Below are positions 37,443 through 44,632 of a stretch of DNA of 44,632 bases, one piece after another. Each line of letters starts with the position of its first letter. Position 1 is the first letter of the stretch. The stretch comes from Salinivirgaceae bacterium (GTDB lineage Bacteria; Bacteroidota; Bacteroidia; Bacteroidales; SZUA-534): contig JAUXEM010000008.1 of NCBI GenBank assembly GCA_030620515.1, positions 1 through 44,632 of the forward strand. Direction: 5' to 3'. Under the pieces are notes generated by a model that worked only from the letters and a program-made list of their open reading frames with translations, did not search any database and was not told the origin of the DNA. The translations under genes were made by a program, and so were the position numbers.

Positions 37443-37506
37443 TTTTTCAGTTTTTATATTAAAGGTCTCCGGAATATCCTTCAACCAAAATCACCTTTCA
37501 AAATAA

Positions 37507-37535
37507 TTCTCTTGCAACCAACCGTTGCAAGAGAA
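37507..37535 (-). promoter_or_regulatory. Intercistronic stem-loop between atpE and atpF
   Basis: Perfect 12-bp arms, TTCTCTTGCAAC (37507-37518) and GTTGCAAGAGAA (37524-37535), around a 5-base loop. It lies 10 bp after the atpE stop in the transcript. There is only ATTATTTTG after it rather than a T run, so read-through with partial attenuation, or 3'-end stabilisation of the atpE message, is more likely than full termination. Subunit c is needed in many more copies than b, which such a structure could help achieve. Confidence 0.65.
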
Positions 37536-37545
37536 CAGAAGATTT

Positions 37546-37770
<225 letters not shown>

Positions 37771-37784
37771 TTAATTAAAATTTA

Positions 37785-38882
37785 TTAATGATGTTCTTGT
37801 ACAGCCAGGCCAATAAACAAGGACGACAACAACGTAAAAATATATGCTTGTAATATAGCAACCAACAATTCTAACACATCCATAAATAATACAAATGCAA
37901 TAGATACTGGTGCAATATATATTGTTTTAAAAATAAATATTAGCGAAACCAAACTAAGTACAATAATATGACCAGCAGTAATGTTTGCAAACAAACGAAT
38001 CATTAAAGCAAATGGTTTGGCAATTACACCAACTAGTTCAACAAATGGCATTAATGGAATTGGATATTTTAACCACCAAGGTACACCCGGTGTATTAAAA
38101 ACATGTTTCCAATAATTTTTGTTTCCGCTTACATTGGTAATTATCATGGTAAAAAATGCTAGGGTAAATGTTAATCCAATGTTCCCAGTCACATTAGCTC
38201 CAGTAGGAAACAACCCTAACATATTATTAAACCATATAAAAAAGAATACTGTAATTAAATAAGGCAAAAACTTTTTGTATTTCTGTTCTCCAATATTCGG
38301 TATGGCAATATCATCTTTAATAAAAAGAATAATTGGCTCCATAAAACCCTGCATGCCTGATGGCACACCATTTCCCTTTTTGTATTTACGCGCCATCGGA
38401 ATAAATATCAGCAATAATAACAGTGCTGACACCATCATAGAGGCTACAATTTTTGTAATAGAGAAATCTAAAGGCTTTATATTTGTTGGAAGGTGCTCAT
38501 TGTCGTAAACTATTTTGCCGTGTTCAGCTAAATAAATTTTACTGTGATATAAAATGTATTCTCTATCGCCTTTAATAACCGTGCTGTGTCCGTGGCTAAA
38601 TTTAGATGACATGAATACGTCTATATTTCCTTCGTGGAATAGTATTACTGGCAAAGGTATGCTTACCGATTTCGTTTCCCCTGTTTCTTTGTCTGTTTTA
38701 TCGAAAAGGTGCCAATCGTGTGCATCGGCTATATGATGCATAATAACTTCGGTGGCATTAAACTCTTCTTCCGTTGAATTATCATGTGAGTCTTCATCAG
38801 CCTTGTGTTCATTGGAGGCATGTAACGAAAACGGTAAAACAGTAGTTAATATTAAAAAAGCTAGTCTATTTATTAATCTCAT
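37785..38882 (-). CDS. atpB: ATP synthase Fo subunit a
   Basis: Stator channel subunit. The frame opens at 38996, but the ATG at 38882 begins a signal peptide, MRLINRLAFLILTTVLPFSL, so I place the start there (365 residues). A periplasmic N-terminal domain rich in His/Asp/Glu (HKADEDSHDNSTEEE) precedes the membrane part; this extension is typical of Bacteroidota AtpB. The essential stator Arg is in FALMIRLFANITAGH, with WFNNMLGLFPTGANVTGNI and LELLVAILQAYIFTLL. It is followed 26 bp later by atpE. Confidence 0.95.
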   Translation of the reverse strand: MRLINRLAFLILTTVLPFSLHASNEHKADEDSHDNSTEEEFNATEVIMHHIADAHDWHLFDKTDKETGETKSVSIPLPVILFHEGNIDVFMSSKFSHGHSTVIKGDREYILYHSKIYLAEHGKIVYDNEHLPTNIKPLDFSITKIVASMMVSALLLLLIFIPMARKYKKGNGVPSGMQGFMEPIILFIKDDIAIPNIGEQKYKKFLPYLITVFFFIWFNNMLGLFPTGANVTGNIGLTFTLAFFTMIITNVSGNKNYWKHVFNTPGVPWWLKYPIPLMPFVELVGVIAKPFALMIRLFANITAGHIIVLSLVSLIFIFKTIYIAPVSIAFVLFMDVLELLVAILQAYIFTLLSSLFIGLAVQEHH

Positions 38883-39094
38883 TTTGCAATATTTCTTCCG
38901 TTTAAATTTATACTCATGTTGAGTTTTCACACACTTATCAATCATGCTTGTATTGGTTTCAATAATTATCTCAGACATTGTCTGTTTCAAAGTCAATTTT
39001 AAGCAACGCCATTAAAACAAAAAATACGTAAAAATGTTTATGTTACAAATGTGAAAAATTAGTTTCAGTTATTGTTATAAAACAGGCATTAAAT

Positions 39095-39487
39095 TTAATG
39101 ATTTTTTCCCATACTTTTTGCAATAAAAATAACCTCATAAGTTAATAATACAAAATAAAGCGCCATAAAATTCATCGCCCACATAATTGATTGTTCATTT
39201 GAGGGGAATATATAGGGAAATAGATACAAAATACTAAATAGCATTTTACCCAAGCTTAAACCAGTAAATATAAACCCTGAATAGCGAGGCCATTTTTTAA
39301 ACAACCAATAAATAGCTATTATATGTACGGCTGAAAGTACAATCAGAAAGATGTATATTTCTGACAGAAACTGTATTGATAAGCCTGTATTAGATAAAAA
39401 TGCCCTATACAATAATACGTGTAGGCAAAAGGCTATGGTCACTATAATGAAAAAACGGAGAAAATATTTCTTTAAGTTAAGAATCAT
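39095..39487 (-). CDS. Small membrane protein of the ATP synthase cluster
   Basis: 130 residues with four predicted transmembrane segments (about 9-27, 38-62, 70-91, 103-124). Position between atpZ and atpB is where Bacteroidota commonly have a small membrane protein (DUF6168-like in some genomes; the assignment is from memory and context). A role in Fo assembly or cation supply is plausible, by analogy with AtpI/AtpR, but no motif proves it. Confidence 0.7.
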   Translation of the reverse strand: MILNLKKYFLRFFIIVTIAFCLHVLLYRAFLSNTGLSIQFLSEIYIFLIVLSAVHIIAIYWLFKKWPRYSGFIFTGLSLGKMLFSILYLFPYIFPSNEQSIMWAMNFMALYFVLLTYEVIFIAKSMGKNH

Positions 39488-39772
39488 ATCTTAATCCTAT
39501 TAAGTTTCGAAAAGTTTAATATTCTACGAAAGTGCAAAAAATTGAAATAATTTGAGCACAAATTCCTCTCAAATGCTAAATAAAGTTTGTTTATAAAGTC
39601 CAACTTCTGCGTTGTTACTCAAAATATAAATCCTCAAATACACTAGTATTCTGCGGTTTAAATTTTTCGCAGCCTTGAATTTGAACTTTCTACTTCAAAC
39701 TCTCGACTCTGTGGACAGGCTCTAAATAAGGTTTTACAATGGGTAATTTGGGTGCTTCAATTATTTAAAATG
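39488..39772. other. 285-bp spacer with a possible interspersed repeat
   Basis: Between atpZ and the small membrane protein. The segment 39597-39715 contains CTTCTGCGTTGTTACTC, then CTGCGGTTTAAATTTTTCGC with a CTGCG/CGCAG stem, then CCTTGAATTTGAAC. The layout resembles dispersed intergenic repeats in several bacteria, but no second copy is in this window. No gene is visible. Confidence 0.35.
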
Positions 39773-40000
39773 CTATTTCCTTAATAAACTTTTAAGTACC
39801 AAATAGAGACTTATAAATACAGAAAGAAGTGAAAGGATAGTTGTAAATAGGGGAAATTCGCCAGCTCGTTTTTCATCGAGCTTAACGCCGGCAAAGGTGC
39901 CAAAAAAAATAATGCCAAGCATTTCGAAAGCTAATCCCGAATACCTGGCAAAATATCTTAAAGTAGATTTTTTTATCTCTCTATTTTTTTTTGTCATCAT
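39773..40000 (-). CDS. atpZ: AtpZ/AtpI family protein
   Basis: 75-residue accessory protein of the F1Fo ATP synthase. Two membrane helices: YSGLAFEMLGIIFFGTFAGV then FPLFTTILSLLSVFISLYLV; GVKLDE between them is the family signature. AtpZ/AtpI proteins help c-ring assembly and Mg/Ca transport. The gene overlaps the end of the bactofilin gene by 20 bp; adjacent ATGs at 40000 and 39997 are both possible starts. The overlap includes a run of nine A on the coding strand. Confidence 0.88.
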   Translation of the reverse strand: MMTKKNREIKKSTLRYFARYSGLAFEMLGIIFFGTFAGVKLDEKRAGEFPLFTTILSLLSVFISLYLVLKSLLRK

Positions 40001-40364
40001 GTAATAATGGCTGGGTCGTTACAGCACCATTCATTTTACAACTACCTGTAAAGTTTGCTCCTGGTTCAATAGCAAGTTTCTTTGTTACTATATCGCCAAT
40101 AATAGATGAGGTTGCTTTTAATGAAAGAAGTTCTGCAACGATAATTTTTCCTTCAATTTTTCCTTCAATTTGAGAATTCTTACAAGTAACTTCACCTTTA
40201 ATCATACCTGAAGTGCCAACAACAACTTTACCTTGAACATTCAAATTCCCAATTAAGTTACCATCTATCCGAATATCGCCTGAACAGGTTATATCACCAT
40301 TAATGCTAGTTCCTGCTCCAATATTATTTAGTTGTTTTTGTTCTGTTTCAATAACTTTTGCCAT
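39981..40364 (-). CDS. Bactofilin (polymer-forming cytoskeletal protein)
   Basis: 127-residue bactofilin. After a short flexible N-terminus the sequence is a right-handed beta-helix: INGDITCSGDIRIDGNLIGN, GTSGMIKGEVTCKNSQIEGK, LSLKATSSIIGDIVTKKLAI, ending EPGANFTGSCKM. Bactofilins self-assemble into membrane-associated filaments that organise cell-wall enzymes or shape. It lies 42 bp after fabH and overlaps atpZ, joining the fatty-acid and ATP synthase clusters on one strand. Confidence 0.93.
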   Translation of the reverse strand: MAKVIETEQKQLNNIGAGTSINGDITCSGDIRIDGNLIGNLNVQGKVVVGTSGMIKGEVTCKNSQIEGKIEGKIIVAELLSLKATSSIIGDIVTKKLAIEPGANFTGSCKMNGAVTTQPLLHDDKKK

Positions 40365-40406
40365 AGTTTTATACTTAATAGGTTAATTCCCAATACAGGG
40401 TAAATG

Positions 40407-41408
40407 TTATTTATCACTGTTATATCCCCACTTTAAAAAGATTGAGCCCCAAGTAAACCCAGCTCCAAATGCAGATAAAATAAGATTATCGCCTTTTTCC
40501 AGCTGATTTTCCCATTCCCACAAACATAACGGAATAGTTGCAGATGTAGTATTTCCATACATCTGAATATTTACCATTACTTTTTCGGGGGCAAGCTCCA
40601 TGCGTTTTGCTGTTGCCTCGATAATACGATTATTTGCTTGATGTGGTACTAACCAGGCAATATCATTGGCGGTTAAATTATTACGCTCCATAATTTCAAC
40701 AGAAACGTCGGCCATTTTAGATACAGCATGCTTAAATACAGGTTGTCCCTCTTGATAAACATAGTGCATTTTTTTGTCGATTGTTTCGTGCGATGAAGGA
40801 TAACATGAACCACCAGCCTTCATGTGTAAATAATGACGACCCATACCATCGGAACGAGCAATATAATCCATCAATCCAATATTTTCTGAAGTAGGTTCAA
40901 GCATAACAGCAGTAGCTGCATCTCCAAAAAGAGGACAAGTTGTACGGTCAGTATAATCGACAACTGCCGACATTTTTTCCGCACTAACTACAATAACTTT
41001 TTTATACTGACCTGATTCAACAAATTTAGAGGCTGTAATTAAAGTATAAATAAATCCGGAACATCCAGCATTAATATCAAAATGAAATGCTTTCTTAATT
41101 CCTACTTTATCGGCAATAACACTTGCAGTAGATGGAAAAAGCATGTCGGGTGTAACAGTAGAGCAAAGTACCAAATCAATTTCATCGGGAGAAGTGTTTG
41201 TTTTTTCAAGCAGTTGTTTAACTGCTCGTTCGCCCATAAAAGAAGCTCCTTCACCTTTTTCTTTTAGAATGTGCCTTTCTTTTATTCCCACTCTGGTCAT
41301 TATCCACTCATCTGTGGTATCAACCATTTTGCCTAATTCATGATTATCAAGAATATAGTCGGGGACATAAGCTCCAACACCGGTAATTGTTGCTCTAATT
41401 TTTGACAT
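40407..41408 (-). CDS. fabH: 3-oxoacyl-[ACP] synthase III
   Basis: 333-residue KASIII that starts fatty-acid synthesis by condensing acetyl-CoA with malonyl-ACP. Catalytic Cys in [11 protein letters not shown], His in [11 protein letters not shown] and Asn in [25 protein letters not shown] and [12 protein letters not shown] near the N-terminus are standard FabH. Its ATG overlaps the plsX stop by one base (TAATG), so the two are translationally coupled. It is the housekeeping counterpart of the two KASIII-SDR fusions. Confidence 0.96.
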   Translation of the reverse strand: MSKIRATITGVGAYVPDYILDNHELGKMVDTTDEWIMTRVGIKERHILKEKGEGASFMGERAVKQLLEKTNTSPDEIDLVLCSTVTPDMLFPSTASVIADKVGIKKAFHFDINAGCSGFIYTLITASKFVESGQYKKVIVVSAEKMSAVVDYTDRTTCPLFGDAATAVMLEPTSENIGLMDYIARSDGMGRHYLHMKAGGSCYPSSHETIDKKMHYVYQEGQPVFKHAVSKMADVSVEIMERNNLTANDIAWLVPHQANNRIIEATAKRMELAPEKVMVNIQMYGNTTSATIPLCLWEWENQLEKGDNLILSAFGAGFTWGSIFLKWGYNSDK

Positions 41409-42349
41409 TATTGATATAATTCTATTATTTTTTCTGAAACGTGTGCTTCAATAACACTCTTTGTTTTAAATATCATTGCTTTAATAGTTGAATCATTGGA
41501 AACACCGTGTCCAATCATTACGGTGGAGTTCACTCCTAAAATAGGTGTACCTCCAACATTCTCAAAATTAAAGCCTTCCAAAAATTCGTTTTGAATACCT
41601 TGTTTTCTTAACAAGTCGTACATTCCTTCTGCTTGTTTAAGCACGATGTTTCCGGTAAATCCATCGCACACAACAACATCAGCAGGGCAATCGCCAAATA
41701 ATTGATTGCCTTCAATGTTTCCAATAAAATTAAAATCTTTATTGTCTTTCATAAGGTCGAATGCTCCTTTAACAACAAGACTTCCTTTTTTATTTTCGGA
41801 ACCAATATTTAGTAATGCTACTTTAGGTTTATCAATACCGTAAACTTCGCGAGAATAAACAGAACCAATTGCACCATACTGATATAATACATCAGGACGA
41901 CAATCGGGGTTTATACCCACATCGAGCAATATTGTTTTTTTGTTGTTAAATTGTGGCAGTTCAGTAGAAATACACGGACGTATTACACCAGGAATAGATT
42001 TCACAGTGTACATTGTACCTACCAACATTGCACCAGTATTTCCAGCACTGGCAAAACCATCAATCTTTTTTTTATATAGCATGCCAAAACCCTTGGCAAT
42101 ACTTGAATTTGGTTTTGCACTAAAAGCTTTTGCAGGATGTTCCCCCATTTCAATAACTTCTTCAGCATGTACAACTTCAAAACTATTACGATCAACTTTT
42201 TCAGCATCTAGTATTTCATAGATTTTAGCTTGATCGCCAATTAGCACGAGCTGCACATCTTTAGAAAGTTCCTTTAGGGCAAGGATTGCTCCTTTAACCG
42301 TTGAATTGGGTGCGAAATCGCCACCCATAATATCCACACCTATTCTCAT
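41408..42349 (-). CDS. plsX: Phosphate acyltransferase PlsX
   Basis: 313-residue enzyme that makes acyl-phosphate from acyl-ACP for phospholipid synthesis; peripheral at the inner membrane. [20 protein letters not shown] at the start, [42 protein letters not shown], and [17 protein letters not shown] are the family motifs. Standard rpmF-plsX-fabH order. Confidence 0.97.
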   Translation of the reverse strand: MRIGVDIMGGDFAPNSTVKGAILALKELSKDVQLVLIGDQAKIYEILDAEKVDRNSFEVVHAEEVIEMGEHPAKAFSAKPNSSIAKGFGMLYKKKIDGFASAGNTGAMLVGTMYTVKSIPGVIRPCISTELPQFNNKKTILLDVGINPDCRPDVLYQYGAIGSVYSREVYGIDKPKVALLNIGSENKKGSLVVKGAFDLMKDNKDFNFIGNIEGNQLFGDCPADVVVCDGFTGNIVLKQAEGMYDLLRKQGIQNEFLEGFNFENVGGTPILGVNSTVMIGHGVSNDSTIKAMIFKTKSVIEAHVSEKIIELYQ

Positions 42350-42382
42350 ATAAGGTTTATTGGATTATTTCGCCTAAGCGAA

Positions 42383-42568
42383 TTATGCTGTAACTACTTT
42401 CTCAACTGCTAATTTTCCACGGTAAAATCCGCATTCAGGACATACGTGGTGGTATTGAACAGTAGTTCCACAATTTGAACATTTTGACAAAGTAGGTGCA
42501 ACTGCTTTGTAGTGTGTTCTTCTCTTATTTCTTCTTTGTTTTGAAATCTTGTGTTTAGGATGTGCCAT
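42383..42568 (-). CDS. rpmF: Ribosomal protein bL32
   Basis: 61 residues. MAHPKHKISKQRRNKRRTHY is the classic L32 N-terminus, and CSNCGTTVQYHHVCPECGFY keeps all four zinc-binding cysteines (the C+ form). 20 bp after the DUF177 gene, 33 bp before plsX. Confidence 0.97.
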   Translation of the reverse strand: MAHPKHKISKQRRNKRRTHYKAVAPTLSKCSNCGTTVQYHHVCPECGFYRGKLAVEKVVTA

Positions 42569-42588
42569 TTCTCAATCGCTTTTAAATT

Positions 42589-43101
42589 CTAATTAATTAA
42601 ATCTCTTAATTTATCCCATCTGGGATCATCTATCTCGTTATTATTATCTCCTTGGAATTCATTTAGTTTATCAATCATTTTATGGTTACATAAACTATTT
42701 CCTTTTGCATCATTGGGGTGCAATTTTTGAAATGGCAAGCTTAAATTAATAAACTCAAAAAAATATTCTGCCATATCAAGATAATCTTCTGCATCCGATA
42801 ATACAATTAGTTCCTCTGATATTTCATATGTCTCGTCGCCGTATTCAAAAAACAACTTGCCTGAGTAATCAACATTTTCTAGATACTCATCAAGGCATCT
42901 GTCGCATGGAACTATAACTGTTCCTATAATCGTAAAAAAACATTCCATGCCTGTTGAACGTTTAACTAGCTCAACATGTGCTTCGAGTTTTCCTTCATTC
43001 ATTTCCGATTCAGGAAAATTTTCAAAGAACTTATTGTCTAAAGAAAAGTCGTATTTGTACTTTCCCTCTTTTAATCCCCTAAAAGGAATTTTATAATCCA
43101 T
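42589..43101 (-). CDS. DUF177 / YceD-family protein
   Basis: 170-residue cytosolic protein of the family linked to 23S rRNA accumulation. The CDRCL motif after PCDRCLDEY and a second conserved block in the C-terminal part mark it, and DUF177 upstream of rpmF is the widely conserved gene order. The family is needed for normal large-subunit rRNA in E. coli and plants; the exact activity is not established. A promoter box lies at 43137-43144. Confidence 0.9.
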   Translation of the reverse strand: MDYKIPFRGLKEGKYKYDFSLDNKFFENFPESEMNEGKLEAHVELVKRSTGMECFFTIIGTVIVPCDRCLDEYLENVDYSGKLFFEYGDETYEISEELIVLSDAEDYLDMAEYFFEFINLSLPFQKLHPNDAKGNSLCNHKMIDKLNEFQGDNNNEIDDPRWDKLRDLIN

Positions 43102-43136
43102 TGTATTCTAAATTCAAAAATACGTGCAAAAGTAAT

Positions 43137-43144
43137 AACTAATA
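43137..43144 (-). promoter_or_regulatory. -7 box for the DUF177-rpmF-plsX-fabH run
   Basis: On the minus strand TACTTTTG followed by CA, a full TAnnTTTG match. Predicted transcription start is near 43130, 29 bases before the ATG. A second weaker match, TATTTTTG, lies at 43125-43132. Close spacing downstream suggests this promoter can serve DUF177 through fabH. Confidence 0.5.
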
Positions 43145-43220
43145 ATCAATAAAAAAAAATTAGCCCGCAAATTTATAGTTTCATTTTGTTCTAAACAAAT
43201 GAAAGCAATAAAAATATAAA

Positions 43221-44375
43221 TTATTTTGGTAAAACAATTTTAAATGTAGTGCCTTGGTCTAGTTCAGAGTACTCTACTTGAATTTTTCCATTGTGATACT
43301 GCTCAATTATACGGTGTGTAAGCGATAAGCCAAGCCCCCATCCTCTGTCTTTTGATGTAACTCCCGGCTTAAAAATAGCTTTATGTTTGCTTTTTTGAAT
43401 GCCTTTTCCGGTATCAATAATTCTAATTATGGCTTCGTTATCTGTTTCGGAAAGTGTAGTAGTTATATTTCCTTCACCACCCATTGCATCAACAGCATTT
43501 TTTATTAGATTCTCAATTACCCAATTAAATAACGACTTGCTTAACGGAAGTATTAACTCACTAATACCATTATAATTAAACTCAAACTTTATTCTGCCTG
43601 ATGTTCTTGTTTGCATGTATTGGATTGCCAAATCAAGTGTTTTCTTTAAATCGCTGAGCGGTAAATCTGGTTTCGAGCCTATTTTTGAAAAACGATCTGT
43701 AATAGTTTCCAAACGAGCAATATCTTTATGCATCTCCTTTAAATAATCGTGATTTTCGTTATTCTGTTCTAGAATTTCGAGCCATGCCATTAATGAAGAT
43801 ATAGGTGTTCCTAATTGGTGAGCTGTTTCTTTCGACATGCCAACCCAAACTTGATTTTGCTCAGCTTTACGCGATGAACTAAAAGCAAAATAGGCAATAA
43901 GAATAAATAATGTAATAACACCTATTTGAATATATGGATAAATAGAAAGTTGTCTTAATATGGTAGAGTCTTCATAATAAATAGCATTTGTTTCACCATC
44001 GAGCAGTTGTATAATAATTGGGTCATGCTCTTCTGCCATTTTCTCAATCTTCTTTTGCAAGTAATGCTCATTATTTTCTTTTTTCTCTTTAATATTTCCA
44101 ACCGAAACAATAATACCATCGCTGTCGCATAAAATAACGGGTATGGTAGTGTTTTTGGTAATAATATTTAAATAAAAATTGAAGTCTTGACCTTGGTCGT
44201 CAACATTGGCGAGGTAACTGGTTGCCTCGGCCCATGTTTCCATGTTTTTGCGTTCCTCAATCTTCATTTTTTTTACCAGTGTATTGGTATATGATAAGGA
44301 AAGCACTCCTATTATAATTGCCATAATAAGTAAAGCTAATTTCCATTGCTTTTTATATGTGTAGGTGTGTTTCAT
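43221..44375 (-). CDS. Membrane sensor histidine kinase
   Basis: 384 residues. Helix about 13-30, a periplasmic sensing loop about 31-145, second helix about 148-167, then the kinase. H-box WVGMSKETAHQLGTPISSLM with phospho-acceptor His186, N-box VIENLIKNAVDAMG, G1 IIDTGKGI and G2 DRGWGLGLSLTHR, so the catalytic core is intact. No response regulator is beside it in the window. Its upstream region carries copy B of the long repeat. Confidence 0.92.
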   Translation of the reverse strand: MKHTYTYKKQWKLALLIMAIIIGVLSLSYTNTLVKKMKIEERKNMETWAEATSYLANVDDQGQDFNFYLNIITKNTTIPVILCDSDGIIVSVGNIKEKKENNEHYLQKKIEKMAEEHDPIIIQLLDGETNAIYYEDSTILRQLSIYPYIQIGVITLFILIAYFAFSSSRKAEQNQVWVGMSKETAHQLGTPISSLMAWLEILEQNNENHDYLKEMHKDIARLETITDRFSKIGSKPDLPLSDLKKTLDLAIQYMQTRTSGRIKFEFNYNGISELILPLSKSLFNWVIENLIKNAVDAMGGEGNITTTLSETDNEAIIRIIDTGKGIQKSKHKAIFKPGVTSKDRGWGLGLSLTHRIIEQYHNGKIQVEYSELDQGTTFKIVLPK

Positions 44376-44408
44376 ATCCTAAGGTAATTATTGTTTCTAT
44401 TTAATTTT

Positions 44409-44562
44409 AATGCTTCGTTAAATCTGCCTGTGGCAGATAGGTCTTTGTTTCTCGCAAAGCCGATAAGTCGCAAGTATTTGATATTAAATCTATTAGCCAT
44501 ACTGTGCTAATTGTAGTAATTAACTATTTATAAGATAAATATAAAAACATACCAAACCATTG
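44409..44562 (+). repeat. Long intergenic direct repeat, copy B
   Basis: About 154 bp matching 13881-14025 in the same orientation with small indels. It has a strong hairpin ATCTGCC/GGCAGAT at about 44422-44438 and the second hairpin ATTAGC/GCTAAT (44492-44497 and 44506-44511), whose stem is kept and loop changed relative to copy A. It starts 34 bp upstream of the histidine kinase start. The last 70 bases of the window show nothing I can assign. Confidence 0.7.
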
Positions 44563-44632
44563 TTAATTGGTTTAATTATTCACAATTACAGTTCCCAACC
44601 TTTTGTAACTGTTTGCTGTGAACTATCTTACA

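Noticed and set aside
36952-37506. 184-codon plus-strand frame
   Set aside because: Antisense shadow of the atpF coiled coil; long antisense frames are expected opposite Lys/Glu-rich genes.
38883-38996. Longer AtpB with 38 more N-terminal residues
   Set aside because: The extension places charged residues before a clear signal peptide; the ATG at 38882 gives a normal secreted N-terminus.

Overview
The window is AT-rich, gene-dense DNA from a member of the Bacteroidota. A free-living or marine relative of the Bacteroidales/Marinilabiliales is my inference. The signs are TAnnTTTG-type promoter boxes with almost no Shine-Dalgarno sequences, an ATP synthase with a very short epsilon subunit and a long AtpB with a signal peptide, a bactofilin, lipoproteins with SPII signals, and typical Bacteroidota receptor architectures. 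I found no rRNA, tRNA, CRISPR array or complete insertion sequence. No taxon below phylum can be assigned from the sequence alone.

Layout. 0-2.6 kb: divergent threonine-degradation pair tdh/kbl. 2.7-4.7 kb: secreted gluzincin-like lipoprotein. 4.9-8.35 kb: a UPF0104 membrane-protein gene and dxs, bracketed by two inverted copies of a ~160-bp MITE-like element; the right copy supplies the last codons and stop of dxs. 8.4-13.6 kb: two paralogous dCache-HAMP-GAF-PAS receptors with no kinase domain; one ends in an Hpt domain whose phospho-acceptor His is Asn. 14.1-21.2 kb: a tight five-gene minus-strand operon (crotonase, KASIII-SDR fusion, aldehyde-dehydrogenase-like protein without its catalytic Cys, second KASIII-SDR fusion with a dead SDR half, S41 peptidase), with plsC just upstream. 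This is the best candidate for an undescribed pathway. 22.3-25.8 kb: palindromic repeats, a frameshifted guanine deaminase, and two paralogous lipoproteins around a 61-residue membrane protein. 25.9-29.7 kb: queD and polA. 29.8-40.4 kb: the F1Fo ATP synthase cluster with an epimerase and a polyprenyl synthetase embedded between atpG and atpD, ending at bactofilin/atpZ. 40.4-43.1 kb: fabH-plsX-rpmF-DUF177. 43.2-44.4 kb: a histidine kinase.

How it fits together. In the 15-21 kb operon the predicted chemistry is condensation (two KASIII halves with intact Cys-His-Asn), ketoreduction (one SDR half with intact Ser-Tyr-Lys) and dehydration (crotonase with both Glu residues). The second SDR half and the ALDH-like protein look like non-catalytic partners. 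PlsC next door could place the product in a lipid, but no product can be named. In the ATP synthase cluster, atpE (subunit c) has an in-frame TAG in an otherwise perfect gene, and a strong stem-loop separates atpE from atpF. The TAG is either a sequencing error or a remarkable lesion and should be checked first.

Coordinates of start codons were adjusted where family alignment, signal peptides or promoter positions favour a start inside the longest open frame.
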